A stretch of 64,000 bases of DNA, from contig JAWLBX010000015.1 of NCBI GenBank assembly GCA_041687435.1, positions 1 to 64,000 on the forward strand, written 5' to 3'. Origin of the DNA: JACKII01 sp041687435. Its GTDB lineage: Bacteria > Pseudomonadota > Alphaproteobacteria > Bin95. This document shows, piece by piece, positions 9,224 to 17,598 of this stretch. The first letter of the stretch is position 1. The number at the start of each line of letters is the position of its first letter. The notes under the pieces were generated by a model. The model was not told the DNA's origin. It made no database searches and saw only the letters and a list, made by a program, of their open reading frames with translations. Made by a program: the position numbers and the translations under genes.

Positions 9224-10018
9224 ATGCTCCAGCTGAACAATATCGAGGTGATGTACAACAATGTGATCCTGGTGCTGAAAGGCGTCTCGATTCACATTGC
9301 CAAGGGCAAGATCACCACCATTCTGGGGGCCAACGGCGCCGGCAAGACGACGACACTGAAAGCGATTTCGGGCGTGCTTCGCTCCGAACGGGGCGAAATC
9401 ACCCACGGCACTATCGAACTGGACGGCGAACGGATCGACCGCATGGCCGGCCACGATATCGTGCGCAAGGGTGTGGTGCAGGTATTCGAGGGGCGCCGCG
9501 TGTTCGTCAATCTGACGGCAGAGGAAAACCTGATTGCCGGTGCGCATATCGAACCATCCACCGCAGAAATGCGGCGGCGGATGGAGATGGTTTACGAATA
9601 TTTCCCCCGCATCCGCGAACGCCGCCACGGCCGCAGCGGCTACCTCTCCGGCGGCGAGCAGCAGATGCTGGCGATTGGACGGGCGCTCATGAGCAACCCG
9701 AAGGTCATCCTGCTGGATGAGCCGTCGCTCGGCCTCGCCCCGCTGATTATCGAGGAAATTTTCGGCATCATCGGCCGGCTTAACAAGGAACAGGGCGTCA
9801 CCATCGGCCTGGTCGAGCAGAACGCCAATCTGGCGTTAAACATCGCCGATTACGGTTATGTCATGGAAAACGGCTCCATCGTCATGGAAGGCCCTGCCAA
9901 GCAGTTGCGCGACAATGCCGATATCAAGGAGTTCTATCTGGGCATGTCGGAGCACGGTGAGCGCAAGAACTACCGCGACGTGAAGCACTACCGCCGGCGC
10001 AAGCGCTGGCTTTCCTGA
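9224..10018 (+). CDS. Branched-chain-type ABC importer, ATP-binding subunit (LivF-like)
   Basis: 264 aa, second ATPase of the importer. Walker A GANGAGKTT is near residues 35-43, the signature is the canonical YLSGGEQQMLAIGRAL, Walker B is VILLDEP and the D-loop SLGLAP. The C-terminal tail (KNYRDVKHYRRRKRW) is basic and longer than in classical LivF. I chose ATG 9224 because LivF proteins begin here (MLQLNNIEVMYNN); the frame is open further upstream but overlaps the receptor gene. It closes the operon. Confidence 0.92.
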   Translation: MLQLNNIEVMYNNVILVLKGVSIHIAKGKITTILGANGAGKTTTLKAISGVLRSERGEITHGTIELDGERIDRMAGHDIVRKGVVQVFEGRRVFVNLTAEENLIAGAHIEPSTAEMRRRMEMVYEYFPRIRERRHGRSGYLSGGEQQMLAIGRALMSNPKVILLDEPSLGLAPLIIEEIFGIIGRLNKEQGVTIGLVEQNANLALNIADYGYVMENGSIVMEGPAKQLRDNADIKEFYLGMSEHGERKNYRDVKHYRRRKRWLS

Positions 10019-10036
10019 CAGCCCAGGGCTGGCCGC

Positions 10037-10414
10037 TCACACCTCCACCCGCTCCACACGGGCAATCAACCCGTCGGTTATGGTCTTGAGCGGCCGCAGG
10101 TCGTCCTCGCAGGTCGCGAACACGTTGGACGGGCTGGCGAGCCGGATCTCGTCGCCGCGGCTGACGGGTGTCGGGCCGAAACCGATAGCCAATGCCTTCC
10201 CCGGCGGCCAGTAGGCGATATCGCCCGGCTGCATCACGTCGCGCGCATCGTCTTCCAGCGCCACCGCAACGGGCGCTGCGAAATACACCTCATCGCCCCA
10301 GGTGTTCACCGGCGCCTCGAACGGCGCAGCCTGCCAGACCGCGTCTGCAGTGGGCGTATCTTTCAGGCTGAGTGTCAGCCGTATCCGGCCGATCGTGACG
10401 TGCAGGCGCCTCAT
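10037..10414 (-). CDS. Cyclophilin-like fold protein (PF04126/DUF369 family)
   Basis: 125 aa. The pattern I-TLSLKDTPTADAVWQA, then NTWGDEVYF, GDIAYWPPGKALAIGFGPTP and a GDEIRLASP end is that of the small cyclophilin-like beta-barrel family related to Thermotoga TM1367. No peptidyl-prolyl isomerase activity is established for that family. ATG 10414 was taken because the conserved part starts there; an in-frame start at 10483 would add 23 unconserved residues. It is divergent from the MFS gene at 10501 and converges on the end of the importer operon with only 18 nt between. Confidence 0.8.
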   Translation of the reverse strand: MRRLHVTIGRIRLTLSLKDTPTADAVWQAAPFEAPVNTWGDEVYFAAPVAVALEDDARDVMQPGDIAYWPPGKALAIGFGPTPVSRGDEIRLASPSNVFATCEDDLRPLKTITDGLIARVERVEV

Positions 10415-10500
10415 GATCCCTCGCTTGCCGCTTGCCTTCGGGGCCAATGCCGCGGAAGGTAAACGCCCGCTGGTTTCCGTCAAGTCCGAGCGTCTTTTCC

Positions 10501-11736
10501 ATGCCGCGCACCCAAGAAGACAGTATCGAGCAGCCGTTCGGCTGGGTCATCGTCGCCGCCTCGCTGGCCATCATCACCATGGCGGTCGCCACAAACTATT
10601 TGATCGTGGTGGGCATCAAGCCGATGGCGGAAAACATGGACTGGCCGCGCTGGGTGACATCGTCCGCCTATTCCGCCCTCACCATCGGTTCCGGCGTTGG
10701 TGGCATCATGATTGGGCTGTGGACGGACAAACGCGGAATCGGCGGGCCGCTGGCGCTGGCGGCACTGTCCATCGGCTTCGGCGCCATGCTGATCAGCCAG
10801 CTGGACGACCCGGTATTGATGCTGGCTGCGTGCTTTGTATTCCTGGGCGTTTTTGGCAATGGTGCCGTGTTCTCGCCTCTGATCGCCAACGCAACCCGCT
10901 GGTTCGACCGGCGGCGGGGCATTGCCGTGGCCATTGTCATGGGCGGCCAGAACCTGGCCGGCGCGGTCTGGGCGCCGGTGTTCCGGCACGGGATCGAAAC
11001 GGTGGGCTGGCGCGAGACTTGGTTCTGGTATGGCGTTCTGGCGATGGCGGCGATTTTCCCGCTGTCCTTCCTGTTGCGCCGCCGCCCGCCTGCCGTGCCA
11101 TTCGGAACGCCCGCACCGGCAGAGCGGCACGCGATCGAAACCACGCTCAACCCGTTGCTGCGGCAGGGCTTGTTGTGTGCGGCCATCATCGGCTGTTGCG
11201 TCGCCATGGCCATGCCGCTGGTGCATGTCGTCGCCTATTGCAGCGATCTGGGGTATGGCCTGGACCAGGGTGCGCAAGTGCTCTCGCTGTTGCTGGCATG
11301 CGGATTCGTCAGCCGGCTGGGATTTGGCTGGCTGTCCGACCGGATCGGCGGGCTCAAAACCATTTTCCTTGGCGCAGCCTTGCAGGCGGTGGCTCTGTCG
11401 CTATTCACGTTCATCGATTCGCTGACGGGCATTTATCTGGCAGCCGCGCTGTTCGGGCTGGTGTTCGGCGGCATCGTGCCGAGCTATGCGCTGGCGACCC
11501 GGCAACTGTTCCCCGCCAGCCAGGCCGCGGCCCGCATCGGCATTATTTTCATGGCCGGCTATATCGGCATGGGCGGCGGCGGTGCCCTCGGCGGTGTAAT
11601 TTTCGACCTGACGCTGGATTACAAGATCGCCTTCACGGTCGGCGTGATCTTCAATGTGATCAACCTGCTGTGCCTTTCGCTGATCCTGGCAAAACGCAAG
11701 CCCGAGCAGCCGCTGGCGACGCAACCGGCGGAATAG
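10501..11736 (+). CDS. MFS transporter (OFA/monocarboxylate-like)
   Basis: 411 aa, inner-membrane major facilitator with twelve predicted hydrophobic segments. The loop 2-3 motif region GLWTDKRGIGGPLAL and the second-half equivalent GWLSDRIGGLKTIF are both visible. The N-terminal half resembles the oxalate/formate antiporter-like group, but the substrate is unknown. ATG 10501 gives a short cytoplasmic tail (MPRTQEDSIEQPFGW) before the first helix. It is divergent from the cyclophilin-like gene. Confidence 0.85.
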   Translation: MPRTQEDSIEQPFGWVIVAASLAIITMAVATNYLIVVGIKPMAENMDWPRWVTSSAYSALTIGSGVGGIMIGLWTDKRGIGGPLALAALSIGFGAMLISQLDDPVLMLAACFVFLGVFGNGAVFSPLIANATRWFDRRRGIAVAIVMGGQNLAGAVWAPVFRHGIETVGWRETWFWYGVLAMAAIFPLSFLLRRRPPAVPFGTPAPAERHAIETTLNPLLRQGLLCAAIIGCCVAMAMPLVHVVAYCSDLGYGLDQGAQVLSLLLACGFVSRLGFGWLSDRIGGLKTIFLGAALQAVALSLFTFIDSLTGIYLAAALFGLVFGGIVPSYALATRQLFPASQAAARIGIIFMAGYIGMGGGGALGGVIFDLTLDYKIAFTVGVIFNVINLLCLSLILAKRKPEQPLATQPAE

Positions 11737-11823
11737 GAATAAAGCCGCGGCAACTTGCACTTCCGCCGCAGGCGCGGGATGATGGCTGCCTGTACCTGCC
11801 CTTCTGCCGGAATATGCCTTGTC

Positions 11824-12660
11824 ATGACCAAAACCCTCGCCGACCTCGTCTCCTATCGCTATGGCATCGAGACTGACCTGGGCGCTGACCGACCGGCGGA
11901 GGGCCTGCTGGCGCAGATCCTCGACCGGCGTTCGCACCGGCGCTGGAAGGAAGACCCGGTGCCGGACGATCTGCTCAACCTGCTGTTCGCCTGCGCTTTT
12001 TCTGCCAGCGCCAAATCCGACCTGCAGCAATCTGGCGTCGTGCGGGTACGCGACAAAGCCAAGCAGCAGGCGATCACCGACATGATTCCGGCGATGCCCT
12101 GGATCGCGTCGGCTCCGGTTTTCATGATCTGGATCGGCGACAACCGCCGCATCCGCCGCATCTGCGAGATGCGGGGCAAGCCGTTCGGCAACGACCACCT
12201 GGACAGCTTCCTGAACGCCGCGACCGACTGCGCGCTGGCGATGCAGACCTTCATCCTGGCGGCGGAGAGCGAGGGGCTGGGCTGCTGCCCGATTTCGAAC
12301 GTGCGCAACCATGCGGCCAGGATCGCGGACCTGCTGGAACTGCCCAAGTATACCTTCCCCTATGCCGGCCTTTGCGTCGGCTATCCGGCACGCGAGGGCT
12401 TTTCCTCCATGCGGCTGCCGATTTCTTGCTTCGTGCACGAGGACAAATACGACGACAGCGATTTGGAAGCCGACATCGACGGCTATGATCGCCGCCGTGC
12501 CGCACGGCATGCGCCGCCGAAGGAAAGCTGGCGGGACGTCGAGAAATGGGGCGAGCCAGACTTCTACGGCTGGTCGGAGGACAAGGCCCGCCAGGTCGCC
12601 GTGACCGAGCGGGATAACCTGGGGCCGTTCGTCCGCGCGCAAGGGATCAAGACCGACTAG
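11824..12660 (+). CDS. Nitroreductase-family FMN oxidoreductase
   Basis: 278 aa, cytoplasmic flavoenzyme of the nitroreductase superfamily. RRSHRRWKEDPVPDDLL near residues 34-50 is the FMN-phosphate-binding start of the fold. ALAMQTFILAAESEGLGCCPI near 140-160 is the conserved second helix-strand region, and LCVGYPAREG matches the usual 'lxxGyP' motif. The C-terminal stretch of about 80 residues (YDDSDLEADIDGYDRRR onward) is longer than in classical NfsB and may form a lid. Start ATG 11824 is at the first recognisable family residues. The electron acceptor is unknown. Confidence 0.85.
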   Translation: MTKTLADLVSYRYGIETDLGADRPAEGLLAQILDRRSHRRWKEDPVPDDLLNLLFACAFSASAKSDLQQSGVVRVRDKAKQQAITDMIPAMPWIASAPVFMIWIGDNRRIRRICEMRGKPFGNDHLDSFLNAATDCALAMQTFILAAESEGLGCCPISNVRNHAARIADLLELPKYTFPYAGLCVGYPAREGFSSMRLPISCFVHEDKYDDSDLEADIDGYDRRRAARHAPPKESWRDVEKWGEPDFYGWSEDKARQVAVTERDNLGPFVRAQGIKTD

Positions 12661-12679
12661 CCGCGGCGGGCAGCGGCGC

Positions 12680-13957
12680 ATGGCCAGCCTTTCCTCTTAT
12701 GGTGCGATCCGGGTTTTCCGCAACCACGCCTACCGCATCTATACCGAAGGCAACTTCGTCTCCCTGATTGGCACGTGGGTACAGCGGGTCGCGACCGGCT
12801 GGCTCGCCTGGGATCTGACCCATTCGGGCGCGTGGCTCGGCGCCATCGCCGCGGCGGAGCTGCTGCCCTCGATCATACTGGGGCCGTTCGGCGGCGCGGC
12901 GGCGGACCGGATGGACCGCTTCCGGCTGATCGTCTGGGCACAATCGCTCATGGCGGTGCAGGCCTTCTTGCTTGGCTGGGTGACGCTTTCCGGTTGGGTC
13001 GATATCTGGATACTGTTCGGGCTGACGCTGGCGCACGGTTGCCTGCAATCCTTCAACCAAGCGTCCCGCCTGTCGCTGGTGCGGAGCTTGGTGCAGCGGG
13101 AGGATCTGCCCGCGGCGATTGCGGTCAATTCCGTGCTCTGGAACGGCGCGCGCTTCGTCGGGCCGGTCTGTGCCGGCGTGCTGATCGTCGCCGTCGATAT
13201 CGGCTGGTCGTTCGTTGCCAACGGCCTCAGCTTTCTGGCGTTCGTCTGGGTGATGTATCTGCTGCGGCACGAGATACCACGCGGCGGCGTTACCCAGGGC
13301 GGCCCGATCCTGGAACAGATTGCGGAGGGCATCGCCTATGTGGTGCGCCATCAGGGCCTCGGCCCGCTGATGGCGTTGCTGTTTATCGGTGCCGTTTTCT
13401 CCCGCCCGTTCGCAGAACTGTTGCCGGGGTTCGCCGACGCCGTGTTCGCCCGGGGGCCGGAAGGGCTGGCGCTGCTGACATCTGCCACCGGCATTGGCGC
13501 GGTCATCGGCGGCATCTGGCTGAGCCAGGCGGCAAAATTCGGACGCCTGACCGGACTGGCGCTGCATTCGAATACGTTGATGGCACTGGCGCTGCTGGCG
13601 CTGGCCGCGACGGACTCGTTCTGGGTTGGCCTCGCGGCCACGGCCGCGGCCGGGCTGTTCATGACCGTCAACGGCGTCGCCAACCAGAGCATCATCCAAT
13701 ACGCCTGCGCTCCGGAAATGCTGGGCCGGGTGCTCAGCATTTACGGCCTAAGCTTCCGCGCCGGGCCAGCATTGGGCGCGCTGATGATGGGAACCGCGAG
13801 CGAGTGGTTCGGCCTGCAAATTCCCGTCGCGGTCGGCGCGGTCGTCTGCATTATCGCCTGGCTCTGGCTTTTGCGGCGGCAGGGGAGGATTGCAGCCGCT
13901 ATGGGGGAAGGGCATGATCCCTTAAAGCCCGATGCAAAGGAAACCGCCCCGCCATGA
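12680..13957 (+). CDS. MFS transporter (DHA3/EntS-like)
   Basis: 425 aa integral membrane protein of the major facilitator superfamily. FRNHAYRIYTEGNFVSLIG at the N-terminus and GTWVQRVATGWL belong to the DHA3-type (EntS/MacrolideEfflux) group, and FGGAAADRMDRFRLI is the loop 2-3 motif. A polar tail of about 30 residues follows the last helix. It overlaps the next gene by four bases (ATGA), so the two are translationally coupled. The MFS gene at 25304 is of the same class. Confidence 0.85.
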   Translation: MASLSSYGAIRVFRNHAYRIYTEGNFVSLIGTWVQRVATGWLAWDLTHSGAWLGAIAAAELLPSIILGPFGGAAADRMDRFRLIVWAQSLMAVQAFLLGWVTLSGWVDIWILFGLTLAHGCLQSFNQASRLSLVRSLVQREDLPAAIAVNSVLWNGARFVGPVCAGVLIVAVDIGWSFVANGLSFLAFVWVMYLLRHEIPRGGVTQGGPILEQIAEGIAYVVRHQGLGPLMALLFIGAVFSRPFAELLPGFADAVFARGPEGLALLTSATGIGAVIGGIWLSQAAKFGRLTGLALHSNTLMALALLALAATDSFWVGLAATAAAGLFMTVNGVANQSIIQYACAPEMLGRVLSIYGLSFRAGPALGALMMGTASEWFGLQIPVAVGAVVCIIAWLWLLRRQGRIAAAMGEGHDPLKPDAKETAPP

Positions 13958-14763
13958 CCGACCCTTATGCCGCATTCGAAACGCTTGCCTTCGACCGTCC
14001 GCACCCGCGGGTGTTGCGCGTGACCATGAACCGGCCGGACCGGCTGAACGCAGCCAACGCCACCATGCACCGGGAATTGGCAGAGATCTGGCGGGTGATT
14101 GACGGCGATCATACGGTCAACTGCGCCATCCTGACAGGCGCCGGCAAGGCGTTCAGCGCGGGCGGCGATTTCGAAATGATCGAAAAGATCATGGACGACT
14201 ACGAAACCCGCGTGACGGTTTGGAAGGAAGCGCGCGACATCGTCTATAATGTCATCAACTGCTCCAAGCCCATAGTCTCCGCCATGCGCGGGCCGGCTGT
14301 CGGTGCGGGTTTGGTAGCGGGCATTCTGTCGGACGTATCCATTGCTGCCGAAAACGCGCGCATTATCGACGGCCACACCCGCCTGGGCGTCGCCGCGGGC
14401 GATCATGCCTGCATCGTCTGGCCGCTGCTCTGTGGCATGGCGAAGGCCAAATACTACCTGCTGCTCTGCGATGCAGTGAGCGGCGCGGAGGCCGAGCGGA
14501 TCGGCCTGGTATCGCTGGCCGTGCCGGATGAGGAGTTGGACGCCAAAGCGGTGGAGGTTGCCACCCGGCTGGCAGAGGGGGCGCCTAGCGCCATCCGCTT
14601 TACCAAATATGCACTGAACAACTGGTACCGCATGGCCGGCCCCAGCTTCGACGCATCGCTGGCCCTGGAGTTTCTCGGCTTTACCAGCCCCGAGGCGAAG
14701 GAAGGCCTGGACTCGCACAAGGAAAAACGACGGCCGCAGTTCAACCCTGACGTGCCGCTTTAG
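13954..14763 (+). CDS. Enoyl-CoA hydratase/isomerase family protein
   Basis: 269 aa crotonase-fold enzyme. RVTMNRPDRLNAAN starts the fold and GAGKAFSAGGDFEMIEK gives the first oxyanion-hole segment. MRGPAVGAGLVAGILSDVS is the second. The region where classical hydratases carry the second catalytic glutamate reads LGVAAGDHACIVWPLL, with Asp-His instead, so simple hydration is uncertain. The substrate is an acyl-CoA. It overlaps the MFS gene by 4 nt. Confidence 0.87.
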   Translation: MTDPYAAFETLAFDRPHPRVLRVTMNRPDRLNAANATMHRELAEIWRVIDGDHTVNCAILTGAGKAFSAGGDFEMIEKIMDDYETRVTVWKEARDIVYNVINCSKPIVSAMRGPAVGAGLVAGILSDVSIAAENARIIDGHTRLGVAAGDHACIVWPLLCGMAKAKYYLLLCDAVSGAEAERIGLVSLAVPDEELDAKAVEVATRLAEGAPSAIRFTKYALNNWYRMAGPSFDASLALEFLGFTSPEAKEGLDSHKEKRRPQFNPDVPL

Positions 14764-14801
14764 GGCACCTTGCAAACGCAAGCGCCGGGGGGCATCCAGA
14801 C

Positions 14802-15296
14802 GTGGCAAAGCATGATCCAGCCGAAGAATCCGATTTCATAGCGGAACACTGGTCGTTCCTGATCGTCGATGACAACCCGTCCGCGCTGGCGACGCTCCGC
14901 ACCTTGATGATGGTTTTGGGCCTGGAGCCGCCGCTGGAGGCAGCGGGCGGGGCGGAGGCGCAGGATTTGGTGCGACGGCACGACCTGGACTGCATCATCA
15001 CCGACCTGCGCATGGAGCCGATAAACGGCGTGGAATTCGTCCGCTGGCTGCGCCGCAGCAACGAAGCCGGCAACCCGACCGCCCGCATTCTGGCAATCTC
15101 TGCCTATCGGGATGCGGGGGAGATCGCTGCGGTGGCGAGCGAGGGCGCGGACGCGTTTCTCGCCAAGCCGCTGTCGCTGGCCAACCTGCGCGCCGCCCTC
15201 GATGTGCTGGGCCGACAGCCGGGCGGGTTCACGGAAATCGTTCAAACGCCAAGCGGAACCGTGACCCTCGTGCCGAGGCCCATCACAAAAACCTAG
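14802..15296 (+). CDS. Stand-alone response-regulator receiver protein
   Basis: 164 aa, a CheY-like receiver with no output domain. The acidic pair is in FLIVDDNPSA (about 23-26), the phospho-acceptor aspartate in CIITDLRMEP (about 69), the switch serine in ARILAISAY and the conserved lysine in AFLAKPLS. A proline- and valine-containing tail of about 30 residues follows. GTG 14802 is the start, since no in-frame ATG precedes the receiver. No histidine kinase lies nearby. Confidence 0.85.
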   Translation: MAKHDPAEESDFIAEHWSFLIVDDNPSALATLRTLMMVLGLEPPLEAAGGAEAQDLVRRHDLDCIITDLRMEPINGVEFVRWLRRSNEAGNPTARILAISAYRDAGEIAAVASEGADAFLAKPLSLANLRAALDVLGRQPGGFTEIVQTPSGTVTLVPRPITKT

Positions 15297-15377
15297 CGAA
15301 GCCTCGGGCGGCGGTATAAGCCAGCGCATCGTATCCGCAAGGCTTCCCGCCAGCCCGGCGACCCATGAAGAGGCTCC

Positions 15378-16136
15378 ATGTTCGAGGGAATCGATCTGCT
15401 GGTCGTCGCTGTTGTTGCGGTGGCCTTTTTTCTGGGCGGCGTGCTGAAGGGCGTCATCGGCCTGGGCCTGCCGCTGGTTGCGATTCCGATCATTGCGATC
15501 GTCATGCCTGTTGCCAAAGCCATCCCGCTGATGCTGGCCCCCGGGTACATCATGAACGTCATCCAGATGCGGCAGACTTGGCATGCCCGCATGCCGTTGC
15601 TGCGCTGGTGGCCGTTGTTTGTGGGCATGGGCGCCGGCGTCGCTCTCGGCGTGCAATTCGCCACCAATGCGCCGGAGCACCTGATGCGCGGCGTTCTGGG
15701 CGCAACCATCATTCTGTTTGTAGGTTTGAGTTTCGCCCGCATCCAAATTCCGAAGCGCGCGGTGGAAAATCCGGCGGCGGGGCTGACCATGGGCGGCATC
15801 ACCGGCCTGTTCGGCGGCCTCACTGGCGTGTTCGGCCCAACGCTGGCCATGTACTTCCTGGCGCGGCGCCTGGAAAAGGATCGGTTCGTCTGGATCATGG
15901 CAGTGGTCATGCTGACCGGCGTCGTGTTTCTCGGCAGCGCGTTGACGGCGGCCGGTGGCCTCACCCAGGATCAGTTGCTGGGCACGGTCGCGGTTCTGGT
16001 GCCAAGCTGGTTGGGGCTTTCGGCCGGCGCCCTGGTGCGCAAGCGCGTCAGCCAAGACGTGTTCCGGAATGTGGCCCTGGCCGTTCTGGCCGTGATGGGC
16101 ATCAGCCTGCTGGGCGCCTCCCTGGGCCTGTCCTGA
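15378..16136 (+). CDS. Sulfite exporter TauE/SafE family membrane protein
   Basis: 252 aa with about eight hydrophobic segments arranged as two related halves. The halves are marked by GVLKGVIGLGLPLVAIPI and GITGLFGGLTGVFGPTLAMYF, the repeated GxxxGxxG-type motif of TauE/SafE (DUF81) permeases. These are anion exporters or importers for sulfite, sulfoacetate or other organosulfur compounds; which one applies cannot be told here. ATG 15378 has AGAGG 9 nt upstream. It is separated by 129 nt from the first TAXI gene, so operon membership is doubtful. Confidence 0.85.
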   Translation: MFEGIDLLVVAVVAVAFFLGGVLKGVIGLGLPLVAIPIIAIVMPVAKAIPLMLAPGYIMNVIQMRQTWHARMPLLRWWPLFVGMGAGVALGVQFATNAPEHLMRGVLGATIILFVGLSFARIQIPKRAVENPAAGLTMGGITGLFGGLTGVFGPTLAMYFLARRLEKDRFVWIMAVVMLTGVVFLGSALTAAGGLTQDQLLGTVAVLVPSWLGLSAGALVRKRVSQDVFRNVALAVLAVMGISLLGASLGLS

Positions 16137-16265
16137 ATGGGTCAGGAACCCGCCGCCATTGCTTCGCCGCGTATAAATGTGTAGGAACCCCGCATATGGG
16201 GAACGTCAAGGTCTGGTATCAGACGTTAGCCCTTTCTCATTCCGTTTTTGGAGGTTTTACCTTTC

Positions 16266-17420
16266 ATGCGAATTCTCGCTTCCACGGTTGCCGCTGCCAT
16301 CCTGGCTTCGGGCGCGGCCATTGCCGAAGAACCGAAACTGCCCCGCACGATGGTTTGGAGCGCTTACGACCTGGGTTCCTCCGGCTATGCCGAAGCGACC
16401 GGTATCGCCAACGCGCTGAAAGACAAGTACGGCACCCGCATTCGCATTGTGCCGGCTGGCACCTCGATCGGCCGGATGCTGCCGATGGTGACGGGCAAGG
16501 TCACCTACGGCTTCCTGGCGAACGAGGCGTTTTTTGCCGCTGAAGGCACCTATGATTTTGCGACCGAGCAGTGGGGCCCGCAGAACATCCGCATCGTCAT
16601 GGGCCGCTTGGCCTCTAACGGCATTGCCACGGCCGGCGATATCGGTGTCAACAGCATTGCCGACCTCAAAGGCAAGCGGCTTGGCTTCGTCAAGGGCAAC
16701 CCGTCCGTTAATGTCAAAAACGACGCCTATCTGGCCTTCGGCGGCCTGACCCGCGACGACGTCGAGATGGTCTGGTTCGGCTCCTACAATGCCATGAAGA
16801 CCGCCGTGCTCGCCAACCAGCTCGACGCCTTCGGCAGTGTCACCACATCGGCCAACATGCGTGAGATTGAGGCGAGCCCGCGCGGCATCACCTGGCCACC
16901 CTTCCCGCCGGAGGACAAGGAAGGCTGGGAACGGATGAGCAAGGTCGTCAGCTTCCTCTCCCCCTACCACGAGACTCGTGGTGGCGGCATTTCCGAGGAA
17001 AACCCGGTGGACCTGGTCGGCTACCGCTATCCGATGATCACGGTGTACGAGAACGCAGCATCCGCGGACGAAGTCTATAACCTGGTCAAGGCGATCGACC
17101 TGTCCTACGAAGACTTCAAGAACACCACGTCGAGCTCGTTCAACTGGAAGCTGGAAGTCGCAGCGCGCCCGCCTTACGACGCGCCCGCACATGAAGGCAC
17201 CGTCCGCTACCTGAAGGAAAAAGACCTGTGGCGTGACGAAGATCAGGCTTGGCAGGAAGCCCGCCTCGACCGCCTGAACAAGGTGCTGGAAGCCTGGGAC
17301 GAGGCGCAGGCCGAGTTCACCGACTGGCGGATTGCTGAACAGGAAAAAGGCAACAAGGTGGACCCCAAGGAAGCCTGGCCGGAATACTGGGAGAAAGCCC
17401 GCATGGAAAAGCTGAACTAG
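16266..17420 (+). CDS. TAXI-family (TRAP) periplasmic solute-binding protein, paralog 1 of 4
   Basis: 384 aa. The signal peptide is at residues 1-20 (MRILASTVAAAILASGAAIA), followed by MVWSAYDLGSSGYAEATGIA and IVPAGTSIGRMLPMVTGK, the TAXI-type ligand-pocket start. TAXI receptors deliver ligands to a TRAP permease, but no DctQ/M-like gene is in the window. It runs to about 384 residues against 320-340 for usual TAXI proteins. The extra part is a C-terminal helical, Trp- and Glu-rich region (about 300-384) starting PPYDAPAHEGT. GGAGG lies 12 nt before ATG 16266; an alternative TTG at 16248 overlaps that site. The leader holds two small palindromes (CCCC/GGGG at 16188-16201 and GTCTG/CAGAC at 16211-16224). 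Confidence 0.87.
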   Translation: MRILASTVAAAILASGAAIAEEPKLPRTMVWSAYDLGSSGYAEATGIANALKDKYGTRIRIVPAGTSIGRMLPMVTGKVTYGFLANEAFFAAEGTYDFATEQWGPQNIRIVMGRLASNGIATAGDIGVNSIADLKGKRLGFVKGNPSVNVKNDAYLAFGGLTRDDVEMVWFGSYNAMKTAVLANQLDAFGSVTTSANMREIEASPRGITWPPFPPEDKEGWERMSKVVSFLSPYHETRGGGISEENPVDLVGYRYPMITVYENAASADEVYNLVKAIDLSYEDFKNTTSSSFNWKLEVAARPPYDAPAHEGTVRYLKEKDLWRDEDQAWQEARLDRLNKVLEAWDEAQAEFTDWRIAEQEKGNKVDPKEAWPEYWEKARMEKLN

Positions 17421-17447
17421 GCTGATTCCATCGCGAATTGCGATCCC

Positions 17448-17479
17448 AAGCCGCCGGCAGTACTGCCGGCGGCTTTTTT
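17448..17479 (+). terminator. Rho-independent terminator after TAXI paralog 1
   Basis: Perfect 13-bp stem (AAGCCGCCGGCAG with its complement) around a two-base TA loop, followed by a run of six T. It lies 28 nt after the stop codon and should end the transcript before paralog 2. Confidence 0.9.
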
Positions 17480-17507
17480 CATAACAGTGTCAGTAACCTC
17501 ATTTAAT

Positions 17508-17598
17508 TTGACAAAACCGGCGGATGATCGTCCCATCTCCCCCAGCCAAAGCAGGGATCAACCTGCCTGGAGCGGAGACAGAGGAAGGAAAACGCCTG
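17508..17598 (+). promoter_or_regulatory. Promoter and possible structured 5' leader of TAXI paralog 2
   Basis: TTGACA at 17508-17513 lies 91 nt before the start codon; no good TATAAT-like box stands at 16-18 nt, so the -10 is unassigned. A bulged hairpin can form at 17543-17570. The outer stem is CCAG/CTGG, the 5' bulge CCAAA, the inner stem GCAGG/CCTGC and the loop GATCAA. The leader of paralog 3 can form the same arrangement with different pairs. The leader ends in GGAAGGAAAACGCCTG, a ribosome site shared with paralog 3. Confidence 0.5.
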
